Below are positions 1 through 5,707 of a stretch of DNA of 6,908 bases, one piece after another. How positions within the stretch are numbered: position 1 is the stretch's first letter; every line of letters starts with the position of its first letter. The notes under the pieces are model-generated. The model saw only the letters and a list, made by a program, of their open reading frames with translations. It ran no database searches and was not told the origin of the DNA. Both the position numbers and the translations under genes were made by a program. Origin of the DNA: Burkholderiaceae bacterium (lineage in GTDB: Bacteria > Pseudomonadota > Gammaproteobacteria > Burkholderiales > Burkholderiaceae_C); the NCBI GenBank assembly GCA_023268425.1, contig JALRFN010000188.1:1-6908 (forward strand), written 5' to 3'.

Positions 1-315
1 AACACCATGGGCATGAGCCAATTCGCCGACGGCGGCCTGTTGGCCACCAAGCCTTATGTCTCCAGCGCGGCTTACCTGCAACGCATGGGCAGCCCCTGCG
101 CCAACTGCCGCTACCAGCCCAAACAACGCACGGGCGAGGCCGCCTGCCCGTTCAACGCGCTGTACTGGGACTTCTTCGCCCGCCACGCCGAGGCCTTGCA
201 AGGCAACCACCGCCTCAGCATGGTCTACCGACAGTGGGCCAAGTTTGGCGAGGCCGAGCAGCAAGCCATCCGCGCGCAAGCCGCGCAGCATGTGGCACGA
301 TTGGCCGATTTGTGA
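1..315 (+). CDS. Cryptochrome/photolyase-related protein with iron-sulfur cluster, C-terminal part
   Basis: This is the last 104 codons of a gene that begins before the window; the frame is open from base 1 and ends at TGA 313-315. It matches the C-terminal end of the bacterial iron-sulfur cryptochrome/photolyase family (PhrB-like, FAD-dependent, light-driven repair of (6-4) photoproducts or photoreception). The fragment opens with an N-T-M-G-M stretch and a D-G-G-L-x-A-T-K-P-Y run typical of the FAD-binding region. It then has a CxxC pair (fragment residues 33 and 36) and a third Cys at residue 49. That Cys spacing is the same as Cys438/441/454 that bind the [4Fe-4S] cluster in Agrobacterium PhrB; the fourth Cys would lie upstream. 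The A-C-P-F-N-A-L-Y-W-D-F signature follows. It converges with the GST gene. The function of this member, repair or signalling, cannot be told from the fragment. Confidence 0.93.
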   Translation, partial: NTMGMSQFADGGLLATKPYVSSAAYLQRMGSPCANCRYQPKQRTGEAACPFNALYWDFFARHAEALQGNHRLSMVYRQWAKFGEAEQQAIRAQAAQHVARLADL

Positions 316-341
316 GGCCAGCCTCGAGCTGAGCCCAAGGC

Positions 342-374
342 GCGGCGGCGAGCGGCTGGAGCGATCGCCGCCGC
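342..374. terminator. GC-rich hairpin between convergent genes, possible bidirectional terminator
   Basis: A perfect 10-bp inverted repeat (342-351 with 365-374) surrounds a 13-base loop. It sits in the 74-bp gap between the stop codon of the photolyase-related gene (315) and the stop codon of the GST gene (390). Placement between two converging genes fits a terminator serving both. There is no T-run directly after the stem on either strand (the nearest TTTT on + is at 398-401), so intrinsic termination may be weak or rely on other factors. Confidence 0.4.
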
Positions 375-378
375 CTCA

Positions 379-398
379 GGGTCACTGGGTCACTGGGT
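379..398. repeat. Short tandem repeat, 8-bp unit, 2.5 copies
   Basis: The unit GGGTCACT occurs twice, followed by GGGT. The repeat covers the stop codon of the GST gene (390-392 on -). Removing one unit would still leave the same stop, so it probably has no coding effect and looks like a replication-slippage duplication. Confidence 0.7.
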
Positions 399-1085
399 TT
401 TCAGTCGCTCGTTTTGCGGGTAGAGCGCGCGCTTGGCGTCGTCGTCCAGCTCGGTCTTGAAAGCGTGACGGGTCTTCAAGGCCTCGGCCGCTTGTGCGGC
501 TGGGCGGGCGCTGACGGCATCCAGCAAGCGCTTGGTGTTGGGGTAGCGGGCCCACACGTCGTCCATGCCGGTGATGTAAGGCAGCATGCGCGCCCAGCCC
601 CAGACGGCCATGTCGACGATGGAGTAGGCGTCGCCGACCATCCAGTCTCGGCCCGCCAAGCGCTGCTCGATGACGCCCCAATGGCGGTGCGCCTCGTAGT
701 CGTAGCGGTTGAGCGCATAGTCTTGTGACTTGGGCGCGACGTGGCGAAAGTGCACCGACTGACCGGAAAACGGCCCGACACCTGTGGCCAGAAACATCAG
801 CCAAGACAAGGTCTCGGCGCGCCAGGCGGTGTCGCCCGAGGGCGCCACAAAGCGCCCAGCACGCTCAGCCAAAAACAGCAACATGGCGTTGCTGTCGAAC
901 ATGCTGACGTCGCCATCCACCAAGGCCGGCACCTTGGCGTTGGGGTTGACTTGCAAAAACGCCGGCGCGTGTTGCTCGCCTTTGCGCGTGTCGATGGGCA
1001 CGGCCTCGTAGGGCAAACCCAACTCCTCCAATAACAAGGCAACTTTCAAGGGGTTGGGGGCGGCGTTGTAATAAAACTTCAACAT
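390..1085 (-). CDS. Glutathione S-transferase family protein
   Basis: A 231-residue protein of normal GST length. Residues 1-80 form the thioredoxin-like glutathione-binding domain: a start resembling YghU/YfcG-type (Nu-class) GSTs with the N-P-L-K-V region at 11-15, the conserved cis-Pro in A-K-V-P-A (P53), and the F-D-S-N-A segment (63-67) whose Ser65 should contact the glutamyl part of glutathione. Residues from about 88 to 205 form the all-alpha C-terminal domain, with an S-I-V-D-M-A N-capping box at 155-160. Such cytosolic enzymes conjugate glutathione to electrophiles or reduce disulfides and peroxides; the substrate is unknown. The ATG at 1085 begins a standard domain start (M-L-K-F-Y-Y), although the ribosome site before it is weak. 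It is divergent from the SDR-MFS pair and convergent with the photolyase-related gene. Confidence 0.93.
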   Translation of the reverse strand: MLKFYYNAAPNPLKVALLLEELGLPYEAVPIDTRKGEQHAPAFLQVNPNAKVPALVDGDVSMFDSNAMLLFLAERAGRFVAPSGDTAWRAETLSWLMFLATGVGPFSGQSVHFRHVAPKSQDYALNRYDYEAHRHWGVIEQRLAGRDWMVGDAYSIVDMAVWGWARMLPYITGMDDVWARYPNTKRLLDAVSARPAAQAAEALKTRHAFKTELDDDAKRALYPQNERLKTQ

Positions 1086-1318
1086 GGGTCACTCGCTGGT
1101 GGATGGTGTGGGCGGACGGATTCGGTGGTCCGCTCCAATGGCCTGCGGCGCAGAACCGTGCAGGTTTATATCGCGCCCGCTTGACGGTGACACGGAGGAC
1201 GCGCAACAACAGGCCTGGCATTGTGGACATCGCCGACCCAGGCGACAGCGCCGTGCAGCGGCCCATGATGCAATAAAAAAAATTGGCACATCCCACAAGC
1301 ACCCACTGGAGACCCACG
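1086..1318. other. Divergent intergenic region between GST and SDR-MFS genes
   Basis: This 233-bp stretch must carry the promoters of both divergent units. A candidate GST promoter is listed separately. On the + strand no convincing promoter is visible. A TTGACG at 1181-1186 has no good -10 at 17-18 bases. An extended -10-like TGC-AATAAA (1269-1277) inside an A-rich run (1272-1282) is the best guess for the SDR gene but lacks a -35. Long open frames cross this region on both strands; they continue antisense or out of frame through the SDR gene and look like shadows. Confidence 0.6.
1165..1193 (-). promoter_or_regulatory. Possible sigma70 promoter for the GST gene
   Basis: Read on the - strand, a -35-like GTGTCA (1193-1188) and a -10-like TATAAA (1170-1165) are separated by exactly 17 bases. 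Transcription would start near 1158 and give a 5' leader of about 70-75 bases before the GST ATG at 1085. This is a prediction from consensus only. Confidence 0.4.
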
Positions 1319-2113
1319 ATGGATTTGCAACTCAATGCGCAACATGTTTTGATCACCGGCGGCTCCAAAGGCATTGGCCTGGCCTGCGCCCACGCCTTCT
1401 TGGCCGAAGGTGCACGCGTCACGCTGATTTCGCGCAGCGCCGAACACCTGGCCGCAGCGCAAGCCGAACTCACCGCCGCGCACGCGGGGGCCAGCGTGCA
1501 CACCGTCGCCGCCGATTTGCGCAAGGCCGAGCAAGCGCAAGCCGCCGTGGTCCAAGCGCAGCAATTGGGCGGCGACATCGATGTGTTGGTCAACTCTGCG
1601 GGTGCGGCCAAGCGCACCCCACCAGCCGAACTCCAAGCCCAAGCCTGGCACGACGCCATGGACGCCAAATACTTCAGCTACATCCATGTGTTGGACCCCG
1701 TGATTCATGCCATGGCTGCGCGCGGGCGCGGCGCGGTGGTCAACGTCATTGGCGCGGGCGGCAAGGTCGCCAACCCCATCCACATGCCCGGTGGCGCGGC
1801 CAACGCGGCGCTGATGTTGGTCACCGCAGGCATGGCCTCGGCCTATGCAGCCAAAGGCTTGCGCATCAACGCGGTCAACCCCGGCCAAACGCTGACCGAG
1901 CGATTGAAAGAGGGCTTGGCTGCCGAAGCGCGCATGAACGGCGGCAGCGTCGAAGAAGCGCAGGCCAAAGCCACCGCCCGCATCCCCATGGGCCGCATGG
2001 CCGCGCCCGAGGAGATCGCCAACGCGGTGGTGTTCCTCGCCTCCAGCAAGGCCAGCTACATCTCGGGCGTGGTCTTGACCATGGACGGCGTGACCAGCCC
2101 CATCGTCGTCTGA
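1319..2113 (+). CDS. SDR-fold protein lacking the usual catalytic residues
   Basis: This 264-residue protein has the short-chain dehydrogenase/reductase fold. It has a T-G-G-S-K-G-I-G dinucleotide-binding motif (13-20), D66 and the N-S-A-G motif (92-95), and the late R-I-N-A-V-N-P-G and I-S-G-V-V-L-T-M-D-G segments near the C-terminus. The catalytic Asn-Ser-Tyr-Lys tetrad is absent by position: N is K117, S is G145, Y is G158 and K is N162 (the usual YxxSK segment reads G-G-A-A-N). Cofactor binding therefore looks intact, but normal hydride-transfer chemistry is unlikely, so it may use another mechanism, bind a ligand or regulate. I chose the ATG at 1319 because GGAG (1308-1311) lies seven bases upstream and the fold starts at once; an in-frame ATG at 1283 would add 12 unlikely residues. 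The MFS gene follows after 10 bases. No substrate can be named. Confidence 0.9.
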   Translation: MDLQLNAQHVLITGGSKGIGLACAHAFLAEGARVTLISRSAEHLAAAQAELTAAHAGASVHTVAADLRKAEQAQAAVVQAQQLGGDIDVLVNSAGAAKRTPPAELQAQAWHDAMDAKYFSYIHVLDPVIHAMAARGRGAVVNVIGAGGKVANPIHMPGGAANAALMLVTAGMASAYAAKGLRINAVNPGQTLTERLKEGLAAEARMNGGSVEEAQAKATARIPMGRMAAPEEIANAVVFLASSKASYISGVVLTMDGVTSPIVV

Positions 2114-2123
2114 ACCCCCCGCC

Positions 2124-3302
2124 ATGTTTCGCCGCCACCCCATCGCCTGGATCGTGCTGGCCCAGTTGTTGGGCACCTCGCTGTGGTTCAGCGCGAACGC
2201 CGCCGCCGACGATTTGATGCGGCTGTGGGCGCTGAACCCCGCCGACATTGGCCGCTTGACCAACGCCGTGCAACTGGGCTTCATTGTCGGCACCCTGGTG
2301 TTTGCCTTCAGCGGCCTGGCCGATCGCTTTGCAGCCAGCCGCATCTTTGCTGTGTGCGCCAGCGTGGGGGCGCTGTTCAACCTGGCCTTTGCTCACCTGG
2401 CGACAGACGTGGACAACGCGTGGTGGCTGCGCCTGGGCGTGGGCTTGGCCATGGCCGGGGTCTACCCGGTGGGCATGAAACTCATCGTCAGTTGGTCCCC
2501 CGAAAAAGCTGCGCAAAGCCTGGGGCTCTTGGTCGGCATGTTGATCTTGGGCTCCGCCCTGCCCCACGGCCTGCGGGCCGTCGGCGCGGCTTGGCCGTGG
2601 ACCACTGTGGTCAGCACCGCCTCGCTCTTGGCAGGCATCGGCGCCGCGGTGATCGCCCACATCGGTGACGGGCCACACCTCAAGCGCCAATCCGGTGTCA
2701 CGCCGTCCCGGCTGGCTGCACTGGCGGCCTTCCGTGTGGCGCGTTTTCGCGCATCGGCGCTGGGTTACTTTGGCCACATGTGGGAGCTCTACGCGTTTTG
2801 GACGCTGAGTCCCCTGTTGGTGGGGGTGGTGCTGGCGCGCGCGGACATGGCCACACCCACCTGGATTTCAGCCGGCGCCTTTGCCGTCATGGGCATTGGC
2901 GCCTTGGGCAGCGTCGGCGGGGGGCTGTGGGCACAGCGTGTGGGCAGCGCTCGCGTGGCCTTTGTCGCGCTGCTGGGTTCGGGGCTGATGTGCGCGGTGT
3001 TCCCCTGGGTTGCCGTTCACGCCCCCGTTGCATGGGCGCTGCTGGCGCTGCTGATTTGGGGCGTGTTGGTGGTCGCCGACTCCTCGCAGTTCTCGGCCAT
3101 GTCCATGCAAGCCTGCCCACCGCAGTGGGTGGGCAGTGCCATCACGCTGCAAAACAGCATCGGCTTTTTGATCACCACCGCCTCCATTGCATGGACCACG
3201 TCGGCTTGGCCCACGTTGGGGCCAGAAGTGTCTTGGCTGTTGCTGCCCGGCCCTTTGTTTGGGCTGTGGGGCATGCGCCGCTTGTTGCGCCGCGACGCTT
3301 AA
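2124..3302 (+). CDS. MFS transporter, 12 membrane helices
   Basis: A 392-residue major facilitator superfamily protein of the inner membrane. About twelve hydrophobic helices can be read: roughly 7-25, 47-65, 73-92, 100-124, 131-152, 160-180, then after a polar loop (181-205) 211-237, 248-269, 277-299, 301-320, 338-358 and 368-384. A reduced motif A (G-L-A-D-R-F, 64-69) follows helix 2. The L-W-F-S-A-N-A segment (20-26), Y-P-V-G-M-K (114-119) and G-Y-F-G-H-M-W-E-L-Y (214-223) recall an uncharacterised bacterial MFS group, whose substrate I do not know. Charged or polar residues inside helices, such as E221, may take part in transport. The gene begins 10 bases after the SDR stop and shows no Shine-Dalgarno sequence, which suggests translation coupled to the SDR. 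It ends tail-to-tail with the next gene, 10 bases away. Confidence 0.92.
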   Translation: MFRRHPIAWIVLAQLLGTSLWFSANAAADDLMRLWALNPADIGRLTNAVQLGFIVGTLVFAFSGLADRFAASRIFAVCASVGALFNLAFAHLATDVDNAWWLRLGVGLAMAGVYPVGMKLIVSWSPEKAAQSLGLLVGMLILGSALPHGLRAVGAAWPWTTVVSTASLLAGIGAAVIAHIGDGPHLKRQSGVTPSRLAALAAFRVARFRASALGYFGHMWELYAFWTLSPLLVGVVLARADMATPTWISAGAFAVMGIGALGSVGGGLWAQRVGSARVAFVALLGSGLMCAVFPWVAVHAPVAWALLALLIWGVLVVADSSQFSAMSMQACPPQWVGSAITLQNSIGFLITTASIAWTTSAWPTLGPEVSWLLLPGPLFGLWGMRRLLRRDA

Positions 3303-3305
3303 GCG
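3296..3305. repeat. 10-bp perfect palindrome over the MFS stop codon
   Basis: CGCTTAAGCG includes the TAA stop (3300-3302) of the MFS gene and lies in the narrow gap between two converging genes. It has no loop or T-run, so it is not a normal intrinsic terminator. Confidence 0.5.
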
Positions 3306-3312
3306 CGCCCAA

Positions 3313-4017
3313 TCACCAAGCGATGGCTTGACCTCGGTGGTCGACAAAGTGCGCGCGCCCTGTGGTCTCTAGACCATCCAAAGCCGACAGCAGCCCCGCC
3401 ACCGATCGCGCAGGCGACAGCGCTTGATCGGCGGACACAAACGGTGCCGATAAGTCTGAAGCCACGGTGCCTGGTTGCAGCGCTGCCACCACCGCCAGGG
3501 GCCGCTGGCGGGCCAACTCAATGGTGGCTGTTTGCAAGAACTGGTTCAACGCCGCCTTGGCGCTGCGATACGCCGCCCAACCGCCCTTGTGGTTGTCCTC
3601 GATGCTGCCCACGCGCGCCGACAACTTGGCGTAGATCACGCGCCGCCCTTTGGCCAAGCTGGGCATCAAGACACGCATGGCCAAGGCTGGGCCCATGGCG
3701 TTGACCTGCCACTGGCGCGTCAAAGCCTCTGGCGCCCAATCGTGCATGCGCTTGTCGGGGCCCACGCCACCGATGGTCAAAGCACCTGTGGCGTCGATGA
3801 CCACGTCCCAAGGCCCAAGTGCCGCCCATTCGGCCAAGGCCACTTGCGCGTCGTCAGGGCGCAGCCAGTCCAAACGCGCATCGTCGCGCCGCGACGCCCC
3901 CACGACCTCAGCGCAAGCCGAGTCGGCTTGCAAGGCCGCGACAAAGGCTGCCCCAATCGCGCCGCTGCTGCCCAACACCAAGGCGCGGTAGCCCGGCTGC
4001 AAAGTCGACAGGCTCAT
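3313..4017 (-). CDS. SDR family oxidoreductase, CsgA/C-factor-like
   Basis: A 234-residue short-chain dehydrogenase/reductase with an apparently complete active site. It has a glycine-rich nucleotide-binding motif G-S-S-G-A-I-G (16-22), D-A-T-G-A (75-79) in place of N-N-A-G, N106, S133 in K-L-S-A-R-V-G-S, and Y150-R-S-A-K154. The stretch between Ser and Tyr is long and contains D-N-x-x-G-G-W, as in the C-factor (CsgA-like) SDR branch. The P-G-T-V segment after the catalytic Lys helix is present. The substrate is unknown. The ATG at 4017-4015 was preferred to a start further upstream because it overlaps the stop codon of the cupin gene in an ATGA, the usual sign of coupled translation; no clear ribosome site is seen. 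It converges with the MFS gene. Confidence 0.92.
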   Translation of the reverse strand: MSLSTLQPGYRALVLGSSGAIGAAFVAALQADSACAEVVGASRRDDARLDWLRPDDAQVALAEWAALGPWDVVIDATGALTIGGVGPDKRMHDWAPEALTRQWQVNAMGPALAMRVLMPSLAKGRRVIYAKLSARVGSIEDNHKGGWAAYRSAKAALNQFLQTATIELARQRPLAVVAALQPGTVASDLSAPFVSADQALSPARSVAGLLSALDGLETTGRAHFVDHRGQAIAW

Positions 4018-4298
4018 GCCGGGTGACGCCGTGCGATCCACACCGTCACAGCGCTGTCGCCATAGCGCTCTTGGTGCGGCACATCGGCATCCAAGCTGAA
4101 CACATCACCTGCCTGCAAATGATGCGTGTGCCCGCCATGACTCAACCACATCTCGCCCGCATCCACGCGGGCCCACACGGCAAAAGGATGGGTGTGCGTG
4201 TCCAGCGCCAAATCGGCGTCCCAGACCTTTTGCAAGCACTCGGTGTAGCCCTGGTCAGAGGCTTGAGTTTGAAACTGCGACCAGCTCATGTTGTTCAT
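4014..4298 (-). CDS. Small single-domain cupin protein
   Basis: A 94-residue protein made of one cupin beta-barrel. Motif 1 supplies H35-T-H37. Motif 2 reads A-G-D-V-F-S-L-D-A-D-V-P-H with H75 as the third likely metal-binding His. The Glu normally found after the HxH in motif 1 is replaced here (the segment reads P-F-A-V-W-A-R), so the metal site would be a three-His site or carry a different fourth ligand. An extra His-rich turn (H54, H57, H59, H60) lies between the motifs. Small cupins of this kind act as metal-dependent enzymes or ligand binders in the cytosol; no substrate can be inferred. Its stop overlaps the start of the SDR gene by four bases, so the two are very probably cotranscribed. 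An alternative start is Met4. No strong ribosome site is visible before either. Confidence 0.85.
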   Translation of the reverse strand: MNNMSWSQFQTQASDQGYTECLQKVWDADLALDTHTHPFAVWARVDAGEMWLSHGGHTHHLQAGDVFSLDADVPHQERYGDSAVTVWIARRHPA

Positions 4299-4410
4299 TC
4301 GCTTATTGTCTCGGGACAGCGGCAGTCATAGCCAAAAACCTCAAGCGATACCCCTCCATGGCTGAAGGGTGCTGTGGCAGAGAAACCCTGCACTCAGGCC
4401 CACACAACAC
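4299..4410. other. Intergenic gap between GNAT and cupin genes
   Basis: This 112-bp gap on the - strand transcript path separates the acetyltransferase from the cupin-SDR pair. Only weak hairpins (4-bp stems) and no convincing promoter can be seen. It is long enough for the cupin-SDR pair to have its own promoter. Confidence 0.4.
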
Positions 4411-4929
4411 CTAGCTGGGGTTCACCGGCCGCCAGCGCATGGCGTAGCGATACGCTGACTCGTGTGTGACCTCGAAACCGATCTGCGCATAGAACGCCCT
4501 GGCCGGATTGACTCTTAAAACATCGAGCGTCACATCAGACCCGATTGAACTGGCCCGCGCCAGCAGGTCGCCCATCACCGCGGACCCAATGCCACAACGC
4601 TGGTGCTCAGGGGCCAGGTACAACTGTTCAACAACGATTGGCTTGCAATCGCGATCACACACCAAGGCTCCCACTCGCGTCGATCCCACGTGAATCGATG
4701 AGACTTTGCGATCTCCGACAAGGCGAGTGAGTTCGCGCCTAACCTTGGCCTCATCCCAATGACCCCAAGTGGCTTCGACATGGCCACGCATGGTCGCTTC
4801 ACACAGCGCATAGAAGTACTCAGCGTGAACGGGCGTCAAAGGGCGCAGCGTAAACGTGGGTAAAGGTGGTTTGCGATCGGACGGGTTCAAAGTGCCGCTC
4901 GAAGTGTTTTGCGCTGCGTAAAACCGCAT
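4411..4929 (-). CDS. GNAT family N-acetyltransferase
   Basis: A 172-residue protein with the GCN5-related acetyltransferase fold. Motif A is clear: L-Y-L-A-P-E-H-Q-R-C-G-I-G (103-115), where Q110-x-x-G113-x-G115 should bind the pyrophosphate of acetyl-CoA. Motif B follows as N-P-A-R-A-F-Y-A-Q-I-G-F (141-152), with Y147 in the place of the usual general-acid Tyr. The fold begins at about residue 25 (T-F-T-L-R-P-L). The first 24 residues are polar and may not be translated; a TTG at codon 14 is one alternative start, and no site has a good Shine-Dalgarno sequence. Family members transfer acetyl groups to amines of small molecules or proteins; the acceptor here is unknown. It ends 112 bases before the cupin gene and starts 108 bases after the broken tautomerase. 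Confidence 0.88.
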   Translation of the reverse strand: MRFYAAQNTSSGTLNPSDRKPPLPTFTLRPLTPVHAEYFYALCEATMRGHVEATWGHWDEAKVRRELTRLVGDRKVSSIHVGSTRVGALVCDRDCKPIVVEQLYLAPEHQRCGIGSAVMGDLLARASSIGSDVTLDVLRVNPARAFYAQIGFEVTHESAYRYAMRWRPVNPS

Positions 4930-5037
4930 TGCGATTCGTCATTTGACATGCCAGAAACGTGGCAACAAATCACTCGCTTACTCCATGGAAACATCGCACA
5001 GCCATTTCATCGCCCCGTAACCTGCCACAGCTGACCA
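4930..5037. other. Intergenic gap between tautomerase and GNAT genes
   Basis: This 108-bp gap probably holds the GNAT promoter. The only structure noticed is a 5-bp TGCCA/TGGCA stem with a 6-base loop around 4948-4963; it has no T-run after it. No clear promoter boxes were found. Confidence 0.35.
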
Positions 5038-5438
5038 TCAGCGGGGACTCAACTCGCCATGCACATCAGCAAAAGCAAGGCCCATACCCAGCGACCAATC
5101 CATGCGCGAGTTCTCGACCAAGGCCATCATGATGTCATCGGCCCTAAATCCAGCGCCAACAGCCTGGTCTGCGACATAGCGAAACAGCGCTCGCTTTTGC
5201 GCATCCGCGCGCCCTCCAAAAAGATCACCTCAACCACACAAGCGTCGCGCGAGCGGTTCACTCCACCAAAATGCGGGTCGAGAATCATGTCATCCGCGTC
5301 GAAGCGCGAAATCAACTGAAAGAGATCGTTTGGAGGCACGTTGCAGGTATTCACCAACCCATCCTGAACTGCCGCAGCCAGCGCCCTCACCTTGTCTTTC
5401 TCTAGGTGACGTGGTGCAGAAATTTTGGTCATTGGCAT
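5038..5438 (-). pseudogene. Tautomerase family protein (Tautomerase_2-like), frameshifted
   Basis: A gene for a small tautomerase of about 133 residues, split by one frameshift. The first part (5438 to about 5214) begins M-P, giving the N-terminal Pro that is the catalytic base of the 4-oxalocrotonate tautomerase superfamily. It contains N-V-P-P-N-D-L-F-Q-L-I (33-43) and D-P-H-F-G-G (54-59). After codon 75 (GAG, 5216-5214) the family sequence continues only in the -1 frame as G-R-A-D-A-Q-K-R, then D-D-I-M-M-A-L-V-E-N and M-D-W-S-L-G-M-G, to TGA 5040-5038. One missing base at 5214-5211 (GAGGGC instead of GAGGGNC) explains it. In the unshifted frame translation stops at 5129-5127 after 103 residues. 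The ATG at 5438 has a GGGGGAG site ending five bases upstream. Other explanations are a sequencing error or recoding. Confidence 0.85.
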
Positions 5439-5707
5439 ACTCACTCCCCCTTTGTTTTCATTTCAAATCTGTTGATATATAAGACGTGCTCATCCGAGCG
5501 CAGCACTCCCATACATGGACTAACCACCACATCTCGCGCTACACACCCTTGGTCATCACTCGAGCGGTGAGCATGCGCAGCGGTGTAAAACTCTCGACGC
5601 GACTCCCACGTGGTCATCCGTTGCCGACTCACTGACGTCGACTACGCTCATTGCGCCCTTTTGCATTCCCAACCTCACAATGCTAGGTCGATACATAACG
5701 GCGACCG
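5439..5707. other. Gene-poor stretch between VOC and tautomerase genes
   Basis: I see no recognisable gene in these 269 bases. The only notable open frame is on the - strand, 5632 (GTG) to 5441, 63 codons, ending two bases before the tautomerase ATG. It has no recognisable motif, and the candidate tautomerase promoter and ribosome site lie inside it. A second - strand frame from an ATG near 5650 gives only 31 codons. No strong terminator follows the VOC stop; the best structure is a 5-bp GCATT/AATGC stem around 5663-5683. The stretch could be regulatory or the remains of a lost gene. Confidence 0.5.
5476..5481 (-). promoter_or_regulatory. Candidate -10 box upstream of the tautomerase gene
   Basis: TATATA on the - strand lies about 38 bases before the tautomerase ATG, in a locally AT-rich patch (5451-5483). 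Transcription from it would give a leader of about 30 bases holding the strong GGGGGAG ribosome site. No good -35 is seen 16-18 bases further upstream. Confidence 0.35.

Noticed and set aside
1181..1210. TTGACG at 1181-1186 as the -35 of an SDR promoter
   Set aside because: No acceptable -10 follows at 16-18 bases.
1084..2217. A 377-codon open frame on + through the SDR gene
   Set aside because: It overlaps the clear SDR gene in another frame and is Arg/His-rich with no motif, typical of a shadow in GC-rich DNA.
1166..2380. A 404-codon open frame on - antisense to the SDR and MFS genes
   Set aside because: It has no recognisable domain or good start, and both sense genes beneath it have family motifs.
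1875..2777. A 300-codon open frame on - antisense to SDR and MFS genes
   Set aside because: Low-complexity composition rich in Gln, Gly, His and Arg; it is antisense to motif-bearing genes.
4948..4963. Small TGCCA/TGGCA hairpin as a terminator after the tautomerase
   Set aside because: The stem is only 5 bp with no T-run, and it lies far from the stop codon.
5210..5225. Programmed -1 frameshifting in the tautomerase as the main explanation
   Set aside because: The T-run heptamer is not canonical and no clear stimulatory structure was identified; a missing base in the G-run explains the sequence more simply and keeps the expected E-G-R residues.
5059..5319. An 86-codon open frame on + opposite the tautomerase
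   Set aside because: The - strand carries the tautomerase sequence in two joined frames; the + frame has no motif.
5441..5632. A 63-codon - strand frame with GTG start just upstream of the tautomerase
   Set aside because: It has no recognisable motif, and the likely tautomerase promoter and ribosome site fall inside it. I left it as part of a gene-poor stretch and did not call it a gene.
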